NCBI RefSeq assembly: GCF_900177545.1
Contig: NZ_FXBQ01000001.1
Location: 2,040,122-2,104,121, forward strand
Direction: 5' to 3'
Source: Maritimibacter sp. HL-12
GTDB lineage: Bacteria; Pseudomonadota; Alphaproteobacteria; Rhodobacterales; Rhodobacteraceae
Length of the DNA stretch: 64,000 bases
Shown: one piece after another, positions 7,596 to 15,993 of the stretch
Position numbering within the stretch: position 1 is the stretch's first letter
How the letters are laid out: each line of letters starts with the position of its first letter
Notes under the pieces: model-generated
What the model was told of the DNA's origin: nothing
The model's database searches: none
What the model saw: only the letters and a program-made list of their open reading frames with translations
Translations under genes and position numbers: made by a program

Positions 7596-9023
7596 TTATG
7601 TCGTCACCGAATCCGGCTCCGGGGCGACGTGACCGACCGGCGTCGGGATCGCCTGCGACAGGTGCGCGATGGAATTGGCGTAATAGGTCAGCAGGTCGCG
7701 GTCGGGCGGGTTGATGCAGAAGCGCCCGTCGCGTTCGGTGACAATCTGGCGCAGGGCCAGCAGCCGCAGCCCGACCTCGACGGCATAGTCCAGATCGCCG
7801 CGCGGCATGTGGATATGCGCCCCGTGCGCGCGCATGTCATCGACCAGTTCGGCAAAGCGCGCGGCAACCTCGGCCCGCGTGCGGCCATCCTGTTCCAGCA
7901 TCACCGCCGAGACCACCGGCACCGGCAGCACCGGCACCACGGCGCGGATCCGTGCCATCAGGGTGCGGGCAAGTAATCCGGTGGGGGCGCCGGTCAGGTT
8001 CGGGTTGGCGGCAAGAAAACCGGAGAGCGACAACGGTTGCCCGAAGCTCACGCTGGCATACCCGAAGCGGTGAAACCGTCCCGTCATCCGCTGCCAGAAA
8101 TGCTTGCCAACATGGCGGGCCACGTCACGCAGGCGCAGGCGGAACTTGCGCTCACCGGATATGTCGGCAGCGACCAGTACCCGGTCTTCCAGCACGCGGT
8201 CATAGTTGAGGGCCACCGGGATGAACACCACGTCGCGGCCGTGATCAGGCTCGAACCCCTCGACGATGTAGTTCAAGAGCCCCATGCGCGGTGTGCCCAC
8301 CGCGCCGTTGAGGCTCAGCCCGCCCTCGGGAAACATCGCCTGTGTCACGCCGCTCGTGGTGGCGATCTGGACGTAGCGCGACAGCACCCGTCGGTAGAGC
8401 CCGTTCTTCGAGCGGCGGCGGATGAAATAGGCGCCCATCGCCCGGATCAGCGCCCTGAGCGGCCAGCGCCGCGCCCATTCGCCCACCGCGTAACTCAGGT
8501 GCGAGCGTTCGGCGGCAAGCCAGGTGACGAGCACGTAATCCATGTTGGAGCGGTGGTTCATCACGAAGATCACCGTGGCGTCTGGATCGACCTTGTCCAG
8601 CCCGGCCTCGTCGAAAGCGCCGAGCCGCACCCGGTAGAAGGCGCGGCTGAGCAGCTTGGCCACCCGGATCGCGAAGCCGAAATAGGCCGAGGCGGAGAAC
8701 CGCGGCACGATTTCGCGGGCATAGCGGCGGGCGGTCTCGAAGGCGACCTGTTCCGGCACGCCGGTCTGGCGGGCGTGATCGGAGATCGCCTCGGCCACCT
8801 TCGGATCGTAGATCAACCGCTGGATCATGTCGTGCCGGCGGGCGAGTTTGAACGGCTCGATCGGGCGGGTCAGCCGGGTGTTGAGCTCAGCCACCGCGCG
8901 CTCCAGCCGCTTGCGAAAGAACCAGCGCACCGAGGGAAACAGGAAATGCGAGGCGAAAGTGACCGTGGCGAAGGCCAGGATCAGCACGAGCGCCCAGAGA
9001 GGAAGTTCCACCGTGCGGGTCAT
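7596..9023 (-). CDS. PlsB-like 1-acyl-glycerol-3-phosphate acyltransferase family protein
   Basis: A 475-residue membrane-bound acyltransferase of the PlsC/PlsB superfamily that probably transfers an acyl group to a glycerol-phosphate or related acceptor in phospholipid synthesis. An N-terminal transmembrane helix (LWALVLILAFATVTFASHFLF) is followed by the catalytic HX4D motif in NHRSNMDY (about residues 157-164), a second block GAYFIRRRSKNGLYRR and the acceptor motif FPEGG (about 232-236). It is longer than PlsC, closer to the PlsB/DHAPAT size. It lies upstream of ccr on the same strand and divergent from ecm. Whether it shares regulation with the ethylmalonyl-CoA genes is unknown. Confidence 0.85.
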   Translation of the reverse strand: MTRTVELPLWALVLILAFATVTFASHFLFPSVRWFFRKRLERAVAELNTRLTRPIEPFKLARRHDMIQRLIYDPKVAEAISDHARQTGVPEQVAFETARRYAREIVPRFSASAYFGFAIRVAKLLSRAFYRVRLGAFDEAGLDKVDPDATVIFVMNHRSNMDYVLVTWLAAERSHLSYAVGEWARRWPLRALIRAMGAYFIRRRSKNGLYRRVLSRYVQIATTSGVTQAMFPEGGLSLNGAVGTPRMGLLNYIVEGFEPDHGRDVVFIPVALNYDRVLEDRVLVAADISGERKFRLRLRDVARHVGKHFWQRMTGRFHRFGYASVSFGQPLSLSGFLAANPNLTGAPTGLLARTLMARIRAVVPVLPVPVVSAVMLEQDGRTRAEVAARFAELVDDMRAHGAHIHMPRGDLDYAVEVGLRLLALRQIVTERDGRFCINPPDRDLLTYYANSIAHLSQAIPTPVGHVAPEPDSVTT

Positions 9024-9141
9024 TGCGCGAGACTTTCACCAAAAGCCTGCCCGGTCCAGCCAGATTGGACGCGGCAGGCAAAGTCGGTGCGAAATACCGC
9101 GCGCAATGATGTTCTCGCGATAAACGGGCTTGAGTAATTTT

Positions 9142-9172
9142 GTTGCTTGCGGCAGAAATGCTGCACTGCAAC
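9142..9172. promoter_or_regulatory. Nested inverted repeat upstream of ecm
   Basis: GTTGC (9142-9146) pairs with GCAAC (9168-9172), and inside them GCAG (9152-9155) pairs with CTGC (9161-9164). It sits 20-50 bases before the ecm ATG, and its words TTGCGGCA and TGCTGCA are similar to TTGCCGCA upstream of ccr. It may be a shared regulator site. The arms are short, so chance is possible. Confidence 0.35.
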
Positions 9173-9191
9173 ATGGAGCCCGAGTCACACC

Positions 9192-11198
9192 ATGCCGACC
9201 GAGACCCCGACCCGTGATCGCAAAACGCCCGGGGCCGATCGCCCAGCCGATCGGCCGTGGCTGTTCCGCACCTACGCCGGCCACTCCACCGCGCGTGCCT
9301 CGAACGCGCTCTACCGCACCAACCTCGCCAAGGGGCAAACGGGGCTTTCCGTGGCCTTCGATCTGCCCACGCAAACCGGCTACGACAGCGATCACAAGCT
9401 GGCGCGCGGCGAGGTCGGCAAGGTGGGTGTGCCGGTCGCGCATCTGGGCGACATGCGGATGCTGTTCGCGGACATCCCGCTCGAACAGATGAACACCTCG
9501 ATGACGATCAACGCCACCGCGCCCTGGCTGCTCGCGCTCTATATCGCCGCCGCCGAGGAGCAGGGGGCCGACATATCGAAGCTGCAAGGCACGGTGCAGA
9601 ACGACCTGATCAAGGAATACCTTTCGCGCGGCACCTACGTTTGCCCGCCGAAACCAAGCCTGCGGATGATCACCGATGTCGCGGCCTATACCCGCGAGCA
9701 CCTGCCGAAGTGGAACCCGATGAATATCTGTTCCTACCATCTGCAGGAGGCGGGGGCGACGCCGGAGGAGGAACTGGCCTTCGCGCTGGCCACGGCGACC
9801 ACCGTGCTCGACGATCTGCGCACCAAGGTGCCCGCGGCGCATTTTCCGCAGATGGTGGGCCGGATCTCGTTCTTCGTGAACGCGGGCATCCGCTTCATCA
9901 CCGAGATGAGCAAGATGCGCGCCTTCGTTGAATTGTGGGATGAGATCACCCGTGAGCGCTACGGGGTGGAAGAAGAAAAGTTCCGCCGTTTCCGCTACGG
10001 CGTGCAGGTTAATTCGTTGGGGCTGACCGAGCAGCAGCCGGAAAACAACGTCTACCGGATCCTGCTTGAAATGCTCGCGGTGACGCTCTCGAAAAACGCC
10101 CGTGCAAGGGCGGTGCAGCTCCCGGCCTGGAACGAGGCGCTGGGCCTGCCCCGGCCGTGGGATCAGCAATGGTCGCTCCGCATGCAGCAGATCCTCGCCT
10201 ACGAGACCGACCTTCTGGAATACGAGGATATTTTCGACGGCAACCCCGCGATCGAGCGAAAGGTCGAGGAGCTGAAGGCGGGCGCGCGGGCGGAGCTTGC
10301 CCAGATCGACGCGATGGGCGGCGCGATGGAAGCGATCGACTACATGAAATCGCGGCTGGTGGAGAGCAATGCCGAGCGCATCGCCCGGATCGAGGCCGGG
10401 GAAACCACCGTCGTCGGCGTGAACAAGTGGACGGAAGCCGCGCCCTCGCCGCTCACCTCCGGCCCCGAGGCGATCATGCTTGCCGACCCGGAGGCCGAGG
10501 CCGACCAGATCGCCCGGCTCGAAGCCTGGCGCGCGGCGCGCGACGAGGCGGCGGTGCAGGCTGCGCTGGCCGCGTTGCGGCGGGCTGCGGCGTCGGGCGA
10601 AAACATCATGCCCGCGAGCATCGCCGCCGCGAAGGCCGGGGCGACGACCGGCGAATGGGGCGATGCGGTGCGCGAAACTTTCGGGCAGTATCGTGGGCCC
10701 ACCGGCGTCAGCCGGAACCCGTCGAACCGCACCGAAGGGCTGGACGAAATCCGCGCCCGGGTCGATGCCGTGTCAGACCTGCTCGGGCGGCGGCTCAAGT
10801 TTGTCGTCGGCAAGCCCGGGCTCGATGGTCATTCCAACGGTGCCGAGCAGATCGCCGCGCGGGCGCGCGATTGCGGCATGGATATCACCTATGACGGCAT
10901 TCGCCTCACGCCGGAGGAAATCGTCGCCTCCGCCAAGGCGGATGGCGCGCATGTGGTGGGGCTTTCGATCCTGTCGGGCTCGCATATACCGCTGATCGAG
11001 GAATTGATCGCGCGGATGCGCGCCGAAGGGCTGGGCCATGTGCCAGTGGTTGCTGGCGGGATTATCCCCGACGACGACGCAAGACGGCTCCTCGCCATGG
11101 GGGTGGCCAAGGTTTACACGCCCAAGGATTTCCAGTTGAATACAATCATGAATGATATCGTCACCCTCGCAGATCCGAGAGCGCAGGCGGCCGAGTGA
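9192..11198 (+). CDS. ecm: Ethylmalonyl-CoA mutase (coenzyme B12-dependent)
   Basis: A 668-residue single-chain mutase that converts (2R)-ethylmalonyl-CoA to methylsuccinyl-CoA. The N-terminal substrate barrel starts with RPWLFRTYAGHSTARASNALYRTNL and contains GLSVAFDLPTQTGYDSDH, as in this family. The C-terminal B12 domain (about residues 535-660) carries the base-off cobalamin signature DGHSNGAEQIA with the cobalt-ligating His, plus GLSILSGSHIPLI and VVAGGIIPDDD. Overall layout fits Ecm rather than two-subunit methylmalonyl-CoA mutase, and ccr nearby supports this. The ATG at 9192 is preceded by GGAG at a long spacing; a start at 9147 adds 15 atypical residues. The acylphosphatase gene overlaps its stop. 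Confidence 0.96.
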   Translation: MPTETPTRDRKTPGADRPADRPWLFRTYAGHSTARASNALYRTNLAKGQTGLSVAFDLPTQTGYDSDHKLARGEVGKVGVPVAHLGDMRMLFADIPLEQMNTSMTINATAPWLLALYIAAAEEQGADISKLQGTVQNDLIKEYLSRGTYVCPPKPSLRMITDVAAYTREHLPKWNPMNICSYHLQEAGATPEEELAFALATATTVLDDLRTKVPAAHFPQMVGRISFFVNAGIRFITEMSKMRAFVELWDEITRERYGVEEEKFRRFRYGVQVNSLGLTEQQPENNVYRILLEMLAVTLSKNARARAVQLPAWNEALGLPRPWDQQWSLRMQQILAYETDLLEYEDIFDGNPAIERKVEELKAGARAELAQIDAMGGAMEAIDYMKSRLVESNAERIARIEAGETTVVGVNKWTEAAPSPLTSGPEAIMLADPEAEADQIARLEAWRAARDEAAVQAALAALRRAAASGENIMPASIAAAKAGATTGEWGDAVRETFGQYRGPTGVSRNPSNRTEGLDEIRARVDAVSDLLGRRLKFVVGKPGLDGHSNGAEQIAARARDCGMDITYDGIRLTPEEIVASAKADGAHVVGLSILSGSHIPLIEELIARMRAEGLGHVPVVAGGIIPDDDARRLLAMGVAKVYTPKDFQLNTIMNDIVTLADPRAQAAE

Positions 11199-11473
11199 TG
11201 CGTGCGGCGTTTCACGTTCGTGTCACCGGTCGGGTGCAAGGTGTGGGGTTCCGGGACTGGACACGTCGCCGGGCCGAAGGGCTTGGCCTCAAGGGCTGGG
11301 TGCGCAATGAGGCCGACGGCGCGGTAACGGCGCTGATCGAGGGCGACGATGCGCGCATTGCCGAAATTTTGGCATCCCTGCACAAGGGGCCCGCGATGGC
11401 GCGCGTCGATCGGGTCGAAACCACGCCCGCCGTTCCGGACGACGCGCAAGCGGGTTTTTTCATCCGCTCCTGA
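11198..11473 (+). CDS. acyP: Acylphosphatase
   Basis: A 91-residue enzyme that hydrolyses acyl phosphates such as acetyl phosphate and carbamoyl phosphate. It matches the family over its whole length: the phosphate-binding loop VTGRVQGVGFRDWTRRRA with the catalytic Arg, and GWVRNEADGAV containing the catalytic Asn. The ATG shares bases with the ecm stop (TGATG), so the two are translationally coupled. A GTG three bases upstream could also initiate. The link to the ethylmalonyl-CoA pathway may be only positional. Confidence 0.95.
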   Translation: MRAAFHVRVTGRVQGVGFRDWTRRRAEGLGLKGWVRNEADGAVTALIEGDDARIAEILASLHKGPAMARVDRVETTPAVPDDAQAGFFIRS

Positions 11474-11561
11474 TACCCCGGTCCGCGTCTGTTCTTTATA
11501 CTCGCATTACCAGCCTCGTCGGCCTGCCAAATTCAATGCGTGGCTGGAAATAAGAATTCCT

Positions 11562-11588
11562 TTGCCTTGTTTTGTGTTGATGTATATC
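11562..11588 (+). promoter_or_regulatory. Possible promoter in an AT-rich stretch before the H-NS gene
   Basis: TTGCCT at 11562-11567 and TATATC at 11583-11588 are separated by 15 bases, inside the most AT-rich part of this neighbourhood (about 11530-11615). The spacing is short for a sigma-70-type promoter, so this is only a suggestion. Confidence 0.3.
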
Positions 11589-11621
11589 AGACTCAAGGGC
11601 TGAAGAAAGGATCCGAATAAC

Positions 11622-11984
11622 ATGAAATTCAATCTTAAAGAGATGTCCCGCCGGGAACTCGAAAAGCTTCGCGGCGAAGTTGAAAAAGCACTTGCGAAAG
11701 TTGCTGACGTTGAACGACGCGCGGCGCTGGAAGCCGCAAAAAAGGCGGCCAAGGCACACGGGTTTTCTCTCGAAGAGTTGACTGACGGCTCCACTGCGAA
11801 GAAACCGACGCCCGCAAAACCGGCGGCAGCGAAAAAACCCAAGGGCGATGGTCGGGCCAAGGTGGCACCGAAATACCGCAACCCGAACGATCCCGAGCAA
11901 ACCTGGACAGGCCGGGGCCGCGCCCCGAAATGGGTCGAGGCCCATCTTGCCGCCGGTGGTTCGAAAGACGATCTGTTGATCTGA
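11622..11984 (+). CDS. H-NS-family nucleoid protein (HvrA/trans-acting regulator type)
   Basis: A 120-residue histone-like nucleoid-structuring protein. The N-terminal half is a charged coiled coil for oligomerisation (LKEMSRRELEKLRGEVEKALAKVADVERR in order, residues 5-34), followed by a Lys/Ala/Pro-rich linker (KKPTPAKPAAAKKPKGD) and the H-NS DNA-binding core KYRNPNDPEQTWTGRGRAPKW (about 84-104). In Rhodobacter, HvrA of this family tunes photosynthesis and nitrogen genes; the role here is not known. It stands alone, with an AT-rich leader that may be a target for its own binding. AAGGA lies upstream of the ATG. Confidence 0.92.
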   Translation: MKFNLKEMSRRELEKLRGEVEKALAKVADVERRAALEAAKKAAKAHGFSLEELTDGSTAKKPTPAKPAAAKKPKGDGRAKVAPKYRNPNDPEQTWTGRGRAPKWVEAHLAAGGSKDDLLI

Positions 11985-11995
11985 CACTTCGACTT

Positions 11996-12040
11996 TCCTT
12001 GGCTGATGACGCGGGTATAGTCGGCGCCATCAGCCAAGGA
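11996..12040 (+). promoter_or_regulatory. Perfect 13-bp inverted repeat containing the deoD ribosome-binding site
   Basis: TCCTTGGCTGATG (11996-12008) and its exact reverse complement CATCAGCCAAGGA (12028-12040) flank a 19-base spacer. The second arm carries the AAGGA of the deoD ribosome-binding site, 7 bases before the ATG at 12048. If transcription starts upstream of the first arm, the message folds into a strong stem hiding that site. Alternatively a TATAGT at 12016-12021 is a -10 box and the arms are a DNA operator around it. Either way this is a probable control element. Confidence 0.65.
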
Positions 12041-12047
12041 GCGAACA

Positions 12048-12755
12048 ATGACCATCCACATCGGGGCGCAGCCCGGAGATATTGCCGAAACCGTTCTCAT
12101 GCCGGGCGATCCCCTGCGGGCGAAATGGGCTGCGGAGACCTTTCTCGACTCCCCGAAGTTGGTGAACGAGGTGCGCGGCATGCTGGGTTTCACCGGCACA
12201 TGGCGCGGCAACCGGGTGACGATTCAGGGCTCGGGCATGGGTATGCCGAGTCTGTCGATCTATGCCAACGAGCTGATCCGGGAATACGGCGCGAAAACCC
12301 TGATCCGCGTCGGCTCCTGTGGCGCGATGCAAGAAAGGATCGGCTTGCGCGACGTTGTGCTGGCGATGACGGCGACGACGATTTCTACCCCTTCGATCGG
12401 AATACTCCGTGATCTCGATTTCGCCCCCTGCGCCGATTACGGATTGCTTTCCGCCGCCTATGAGGCCGCGTTGAAACGCGATGTGACCACCCATGTGGGT
12501 GGGATCTATTCGGCCGATGTGTTTTATGACGAACGCCCCGACCTGAACGAGCAGATGACGCGCCACGGCGTGCTCGCGGTCGAGATGGAAGCGGCTGAAC
12601 TTTATATTCTTGCCGCCCGTCATGGTGCCCGTGCGCTGGCGGTGCTCACCGTGTCGGATCATCTCGTCACCGAGGTGCCGCCGCTTTCCGCGCAGGAGCG
12701 CGAGCAGAGTTTCGGCGACATGATCGAGATTGCCCTCGAAGCGGCGTTTGTGTGA
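12048..12755 (+). CDS. deoD: Purine-nucleoside phosphorylase, hexameric DeoD type
   Basis: A 235-residue cytosolic enzyme that splits purine (deoxy)nucleosides with phosphate into free base and (deoxy)ribose-1-phosphate for salvage. Family marks are near-complete: [23 protein letters not shown] (phosphate and His contacts), [39 protein letters not shown] (ribose contact) and VSDHL with the catalytic Asp. Length is standard. AAGGAG lies 6 bases before the ATG inside a perfect inverted repeat, suggesting control at translation or by a repressor. The M29 aminopeptidase starts 7 bases after its stop and is probably cotranscribed. Confidence 0.97.
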   Translation: MTIHIGAQPGDIAETVLMPGDPLRAKWAAETFLDSPKLVNEVRGMLGFTGTWRGNRVTIQGSGMGMPSLSIYANELIREYGAKTLIRVGSCGAMQERIGLRDVVLAMTATTISTPSIGILRDLDFAPCADYGLLSAAYEAALKRDVTTHVGGIYSADVFYDERPDLNEQMTRHGVLAVEMEAAELYILAARHGARALAVLTVSDHLVTEVPPLSAQEREQSFGDMIEIALEAAFV

Positions 12756-12762
12756 GGAAGAT

Positions 12763-13977
12763 ATGAATACCGAAGAAAATCTCGACCGCCTCGCGCGGCT
12801 TTGCGTGCAATTTGGCCTCGGGCTTCGGCCCGGCCAGGAACTGGTGCTTACAGCCGATATCGGCGCGATCGGTCTGGTGCGGCGGATCACCCGCGAGGCC
12901 TACGCCGCCGGGGCAACCAACGTGCTCGCGCTCTACGCCGATGATGAAAGCACGCTCGCGCGCTACACCCACGGCACCGATGTGGCGCTCGAAACCGCGC
13001 CGGGCTGGCTCTACGATGCGATGGCGGGGGCCTACCGCCGCGGCGCGGCGCGGCTCGCCATCGCGGGCGGTACGCCGGGGCTGCTGGCGGGGCAGGATCC
13101 GGAGAAGGTGGCGCGCGCCAACAAGGCCCTGAGTTCGGCCGCGCGGCCGATGCTGGAGGCGGTCACGTCCGGGGCGACAAACTGGAACATCGTGCCCTTC
13201 GTCACCGAGGGCTGGGCGCGGCAGGTGTTCCCCGATCTTGCGCCCGAAGCGGCGGTCGAAGCGCTCTGGGGGCATGTCTTTGCCGCCCTTCGGCTCGACC
13301 GTGACGATCCCGTGGCCGCGTGGCGAGAAAACTTCGCCGAGCTTGAGCGCCGCCGCGCGCATCTTCAGGGCCTCGCGCTCGACGCGCTGCATTTCGAGGG
13401 CGGCGGCACCGATCTCACCGTTGGGCTGGCGCGCGGGCACAAATGGGTGGGCGGTGCGCAGAAGCTCGAGGACGGCACGACCTATGCGCCCAACCTGCCC
13501 ACCGAGGAGATCTTTACCATGCCCGACCGTGCCCGCACCGAGGGGCGCGCGGTGTTCACCAAGCCCGCGGTGATCGGCGGCAGCATCGTCGAGGGGTTGG
13601 TGGTGACCTTTGAAGCCGGGCGCGCGGTGTCGATCGAGGCCGACAAGGGCGCAGACGTGGCACGTGCCTATTTCACCACCGACGAGGGCGCGTCGCACCT
13701 CGGGGAAGTTGCGCTGGTGCCCGAAAGCTCACCCATCGCGCGCTCCGGCGTGCTCTATTTCAACACCCTGTTCGACGAGAACGCCGCCTGCCACATCGCC
13801 TTTGGCAACGCCTATGCGATGAACCTTGCCGAAGGGGCAAGCCCGGAGGACGCGGGGATGAACAAGAGCAACATCCACATGGATTGCATGATCGGCTCGC
13901 CGGCGCTCAATGTCACCGGCATCGCGCCCGATGGCACGCGGCATGCGATCATGCGCGACGGTGAATTCGTGATCTGA
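12763..13977 (+). CDS. M29-family metal-dependent aminopeptidase
   Basis: A 404-residue leucyl aminopeptidase of the thermophilic (M29, AmpS/AmpT) family, which removes N-terminal residues using a two-metal centre. The expected metal ligands are visible in order: Glu of FEGGGTDLTVGL, Glu of PTEEIFTMPD, His and Tyr in CHIAFGNAYAMN, and His-Met-Asp in NKSNIHMDCMIG near the C-terminus. GAGGAAG precedes the ATG. It sits 7 bases after deoD and 10 bases before an aldo/keto reductase, so the three likely form one salvage-type operon, though no common pathway is obvious. Confidence 0.93.
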   Translation: MNTEENLDRLARLCVQFGLGLRPGQELVLTADIGAIGLVRRITREAYAAGATNVLALYADDESTLARYTHGTDVALETAPGWLYDAMAGAYRRGAARLAIAGGTPGLLAGQDPEKVARANKALSSAARPMLEAVTSGATNWNIVPFVTEGWARQVFPDLAPEAAVEALWGHVFAALRLDRDDPVAAWRENFAELERRRAHLQGLALDALHFEGGGTDLTVGLARGHKWVGGAQKLEDGTTYAPNLPTEEIFTMPDRARTEGRAVFTKPAVIGGSIVEGLVVTFEAGRAVSIEADKGADVARAYFTTDEGASHLGEVALVPESSPIARSGVLYFNTLFDENAACHIAFGNAYAMNLAEGASPEDAGMNKSNIHMDCMIGSPALNVTGIAPDGTRHAIMRDGEFVI

Positions 13978-13987
13978 GGGACATGGC

Positions 13988-14974
13988 ATGAAGAAACGTC
14001 TGCTGGGCCGGAACGGCCCCGAGGTGTCGGCAATTGGGCTGGGCTGCATGAGTTTTGCCGGGTTCTACGGCGCAACCAGCCGTGAGGAGAGCTTTGCCAC
14101 GCTCGATGCCGCCTGGGAGGCGGGGATCGATTTTCTCGACACCGCCGAACTTTACGGTGCCGGCCTGAGCGAAACCATCATCGGCGACTGGCAGAAGGCG
14201 CGCGGGCAACGCTTCAAGATCGCCACCAAGGGCGGTATTGTGCTGGGGGCGCCGCGCGGCACCAACGACAATTCCGAGGAACACATCCGCGCCTCTGTCG
14301 AGGGCTCGCTGAAACGGCTCGGTGTCGAGAGCGTGGAGCTCTATTATATTCACCGGCGCGACTGGTCGATCCCGATCGAGACGGTCACGGAAACGTTGGA
14401 AACCCTGCGCGAGGAAGGGCTGATCGGGGCTTTCGGCTATTCCGAGATATCGCCCGCCTCGCTGCGGCTCGCGGCGACGGTGGCGCATGTGGCGGCGGTC
14501 CAGAGCGAGTATTCGCTGTGGACGCGCCAGCCGGAGCTCGGAATGATCCGGGCCTGCGCCGAACTGGGCACCGCCTTCGTGCCGTTCTCGCCGCTCGGGC
14601 GCGGTATTCTCGGCGATACCGATCTCGATCCGCACAGCTTCAAGGACACCGATTTTCGCAAACCCAACCCGAGGTTCATCGGCCGCAACTTCGCCCACAA
14701 CATGGATCATGTGCGTGCGCTCAGGGCCTTCGCCCACGACCGTGGCTGGACAACGGCGGCCACAGCGGTGGCCTGGACGCTCGATCAGGGCGACCACCTC
14801 ATCCCGATCCCCGGCACCCGCAGCCCCGAGCATCTGCGCGACTGGATCGGTGCCGCCGAGATTGCCTTCAGCGACGATGACCGGGCCGAGCTGGCCCGGA
14901 TCATGCCGCCGGGCTGGGCGATGGGAGACCGCTATTCCTACCAGCAACTCATGGGCATCGAACGCTATTGCTGA
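13988..14974 (+). CDS. Aldo/keto reductase
   Basis: A 328-residue NADPH-dependent oxidoreductase with the (beta/alpha)8 AKR fold. Family motifs: GLGCMSFAGFYGA at the start, the catalytic Asp and Tyr in FLDTAELYGAG (about 47-57), the catalytic Lys in KIATKGGI, the His in YYIHRRD and the cofactor-binding PIPGTRSPEHL near the C-terminus. It fits the AKR13-like YakC group of broad aldehyde reductases. It follows the aminopeptidase by 10 bases and its stop is 13 bases from the convergent DUF1989 gene. The physiological substrate is unknown. Confidence 0.93.
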   Translation: MKKRLLGRNGPEVSAIGLGCMSFAGFYGATSREESFATLDAAWEAGIDFLDTAELYGAGLSETIIGDWQKARGQRFKIATKGGIVLGAPRGTNDNSEEHIRASVEGSLKRLGVESVELYYIHRRDWSIPIETVTETLETLREEGLIGAFGYSEISPASLRLAATVAHVAAVQSEYSLWTRQPELGMIRACAELGTAFVPFSPLGRGILGDTDLDPHSFKDTDFRKPNPRFIGRNFAHNMDHVRALRAFAHDRGWTTAATAVAWTLDQGDHLIPIPGTRSPEHLRDWIGAAEIAFSDDDRAELARIMPPGWAMGDRYSYQQLMGIERYC

Positions 14975-14987
14975 GGCCCCCCGGCAC

Positions 14988-15851
14988 TCAACGCCCGTGG
15001 CTGCGGTCGTAGCCGTTCGCGGGCGGCGAGGCCCAGTCCTTGAGCGCGCCTTCAGGCGGGGTGAATACCTCCACGAGCAGCGGATAGCAGGCGGCCTCGT
15101 CCGATGAATGCCCGGTGGAGCAATCGCCGCCGGGGCAGGCCGACAGCGCGCCCACAAGGTCGATCTCGGCGAAGAACTCGATGTAATCCCCCGGCCTGAC
15201 CGGGCTCGCTTTCATGAAATATTGCCCGGTATCGCGGGTGAAGCCGGTGCACATGAACACGTTGAGCACGTCGTGAACGTGCCATTCGGCCTCCCGGAGC
15301 GGCAGGCGCAGGTGATCGGCCAGCGCGCGGGTGAGGTTGGAGTGGCAGCAATGGTGGTAGGTGCCGCCGGTGAGCAGGCAATGGGTGTAGGGATCGCAGC
15401 GGGTGCCGATCACGTCATGCACCGCGCCGCCATCGGCGTCGATACCATACCAGTCGAGCGTGTCGTCGGTGATCGTTGCCAACGGGCGCAGGAAGGGCAG
15501 GCACGACCACAGCCTGTCGCCGGTGGAAACATGGGTGCCGTGCAACGCCCGGGTCTTGCCCGAAAAGAAGCGCTCCGAGATGTCATGGGCGTTCCAGAGA
15601 TTGAGATCGCCCACCTGTGGCCCCTCCACCGAGCTGATCCGGAAAAAACTCCCCGCTGGCACCTCGAAGGCGCGTGCCTCGCGCGGCGGCACCAGCAGAT
15701 CGGCCACCTTCTCCGCCATTCCGCGTGCCTTGCGGATCTGGTCGAGGCCGGGCGCGGGCAAGGTTTCCGGGCGGTAGACCAATACCGGCGGCACGGCCCG
15801 CCGTGCATCGGCATCGCTGGGGGCCGGGTGGTCTGGGCGGTCGGGTTTCAT
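14988..15851 (-). CDS. DUF1989 / urea carboxylase-associated family protein
   Basis: A 287-residue cytosolic protein of the DUF1989 family. Relatives stand beside urea carboxylase/allophanate hydrolase genes and are thought to act in guanidine or urea-type nitrogen release, but no such partner is here. The domain runs from about residue 50 (PAGSFFRISSVEGPQVGDLNLWNAHD in order) to the end. It holds a Cys/His cluster GTYHHCCHSN (about 180-189) and GGDCSTGHSSDEAA, likely metal ligands. The ATG at 15851 has AAGGGG 7 bases upstream, better than the ATG at 15857. Divergent from the lipoprotein gene on the right. Confidence 0.85.
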   Translation of the reverse strand: MKPDRPDHPAPSDADARRAVPPVLVYRPETLPAPGLDQIRKARGMAEKVADLLVPPREARAFEVPAGSFFRISSVEGPQVGDLNLWNAHDISERFFSGKTRALHGTHVSTGDRLWSCLPFLRPLATITDDTLDWYGIDADGGAVHDVIGTRCDPYTHCLLTGGTYHHCCHSNLTRALADHLRLPLREAEWHVHDVLNVFMCTGFTRDTGQYFMKASPVRPGDYIEFFAEIDLVGALSACPGGDCSTGHSSDEAACYPLLVEVFTPPEGALKDWASPPANGYDRSHGR

Positions 15852-15993
15852 CGGCATCCCCTTGTTGTTGCCGGTGGAGTTTTGCGCCGCCCGCCGCCCG
15901 GGTCCAGCGCTTTCGCGATTGCACCGGGGCGGGGCCTCTGGTGAAATGAGCGCATTGAAAAAGACGCTTGCACGGCGCACGCGTGCAAAGCAA

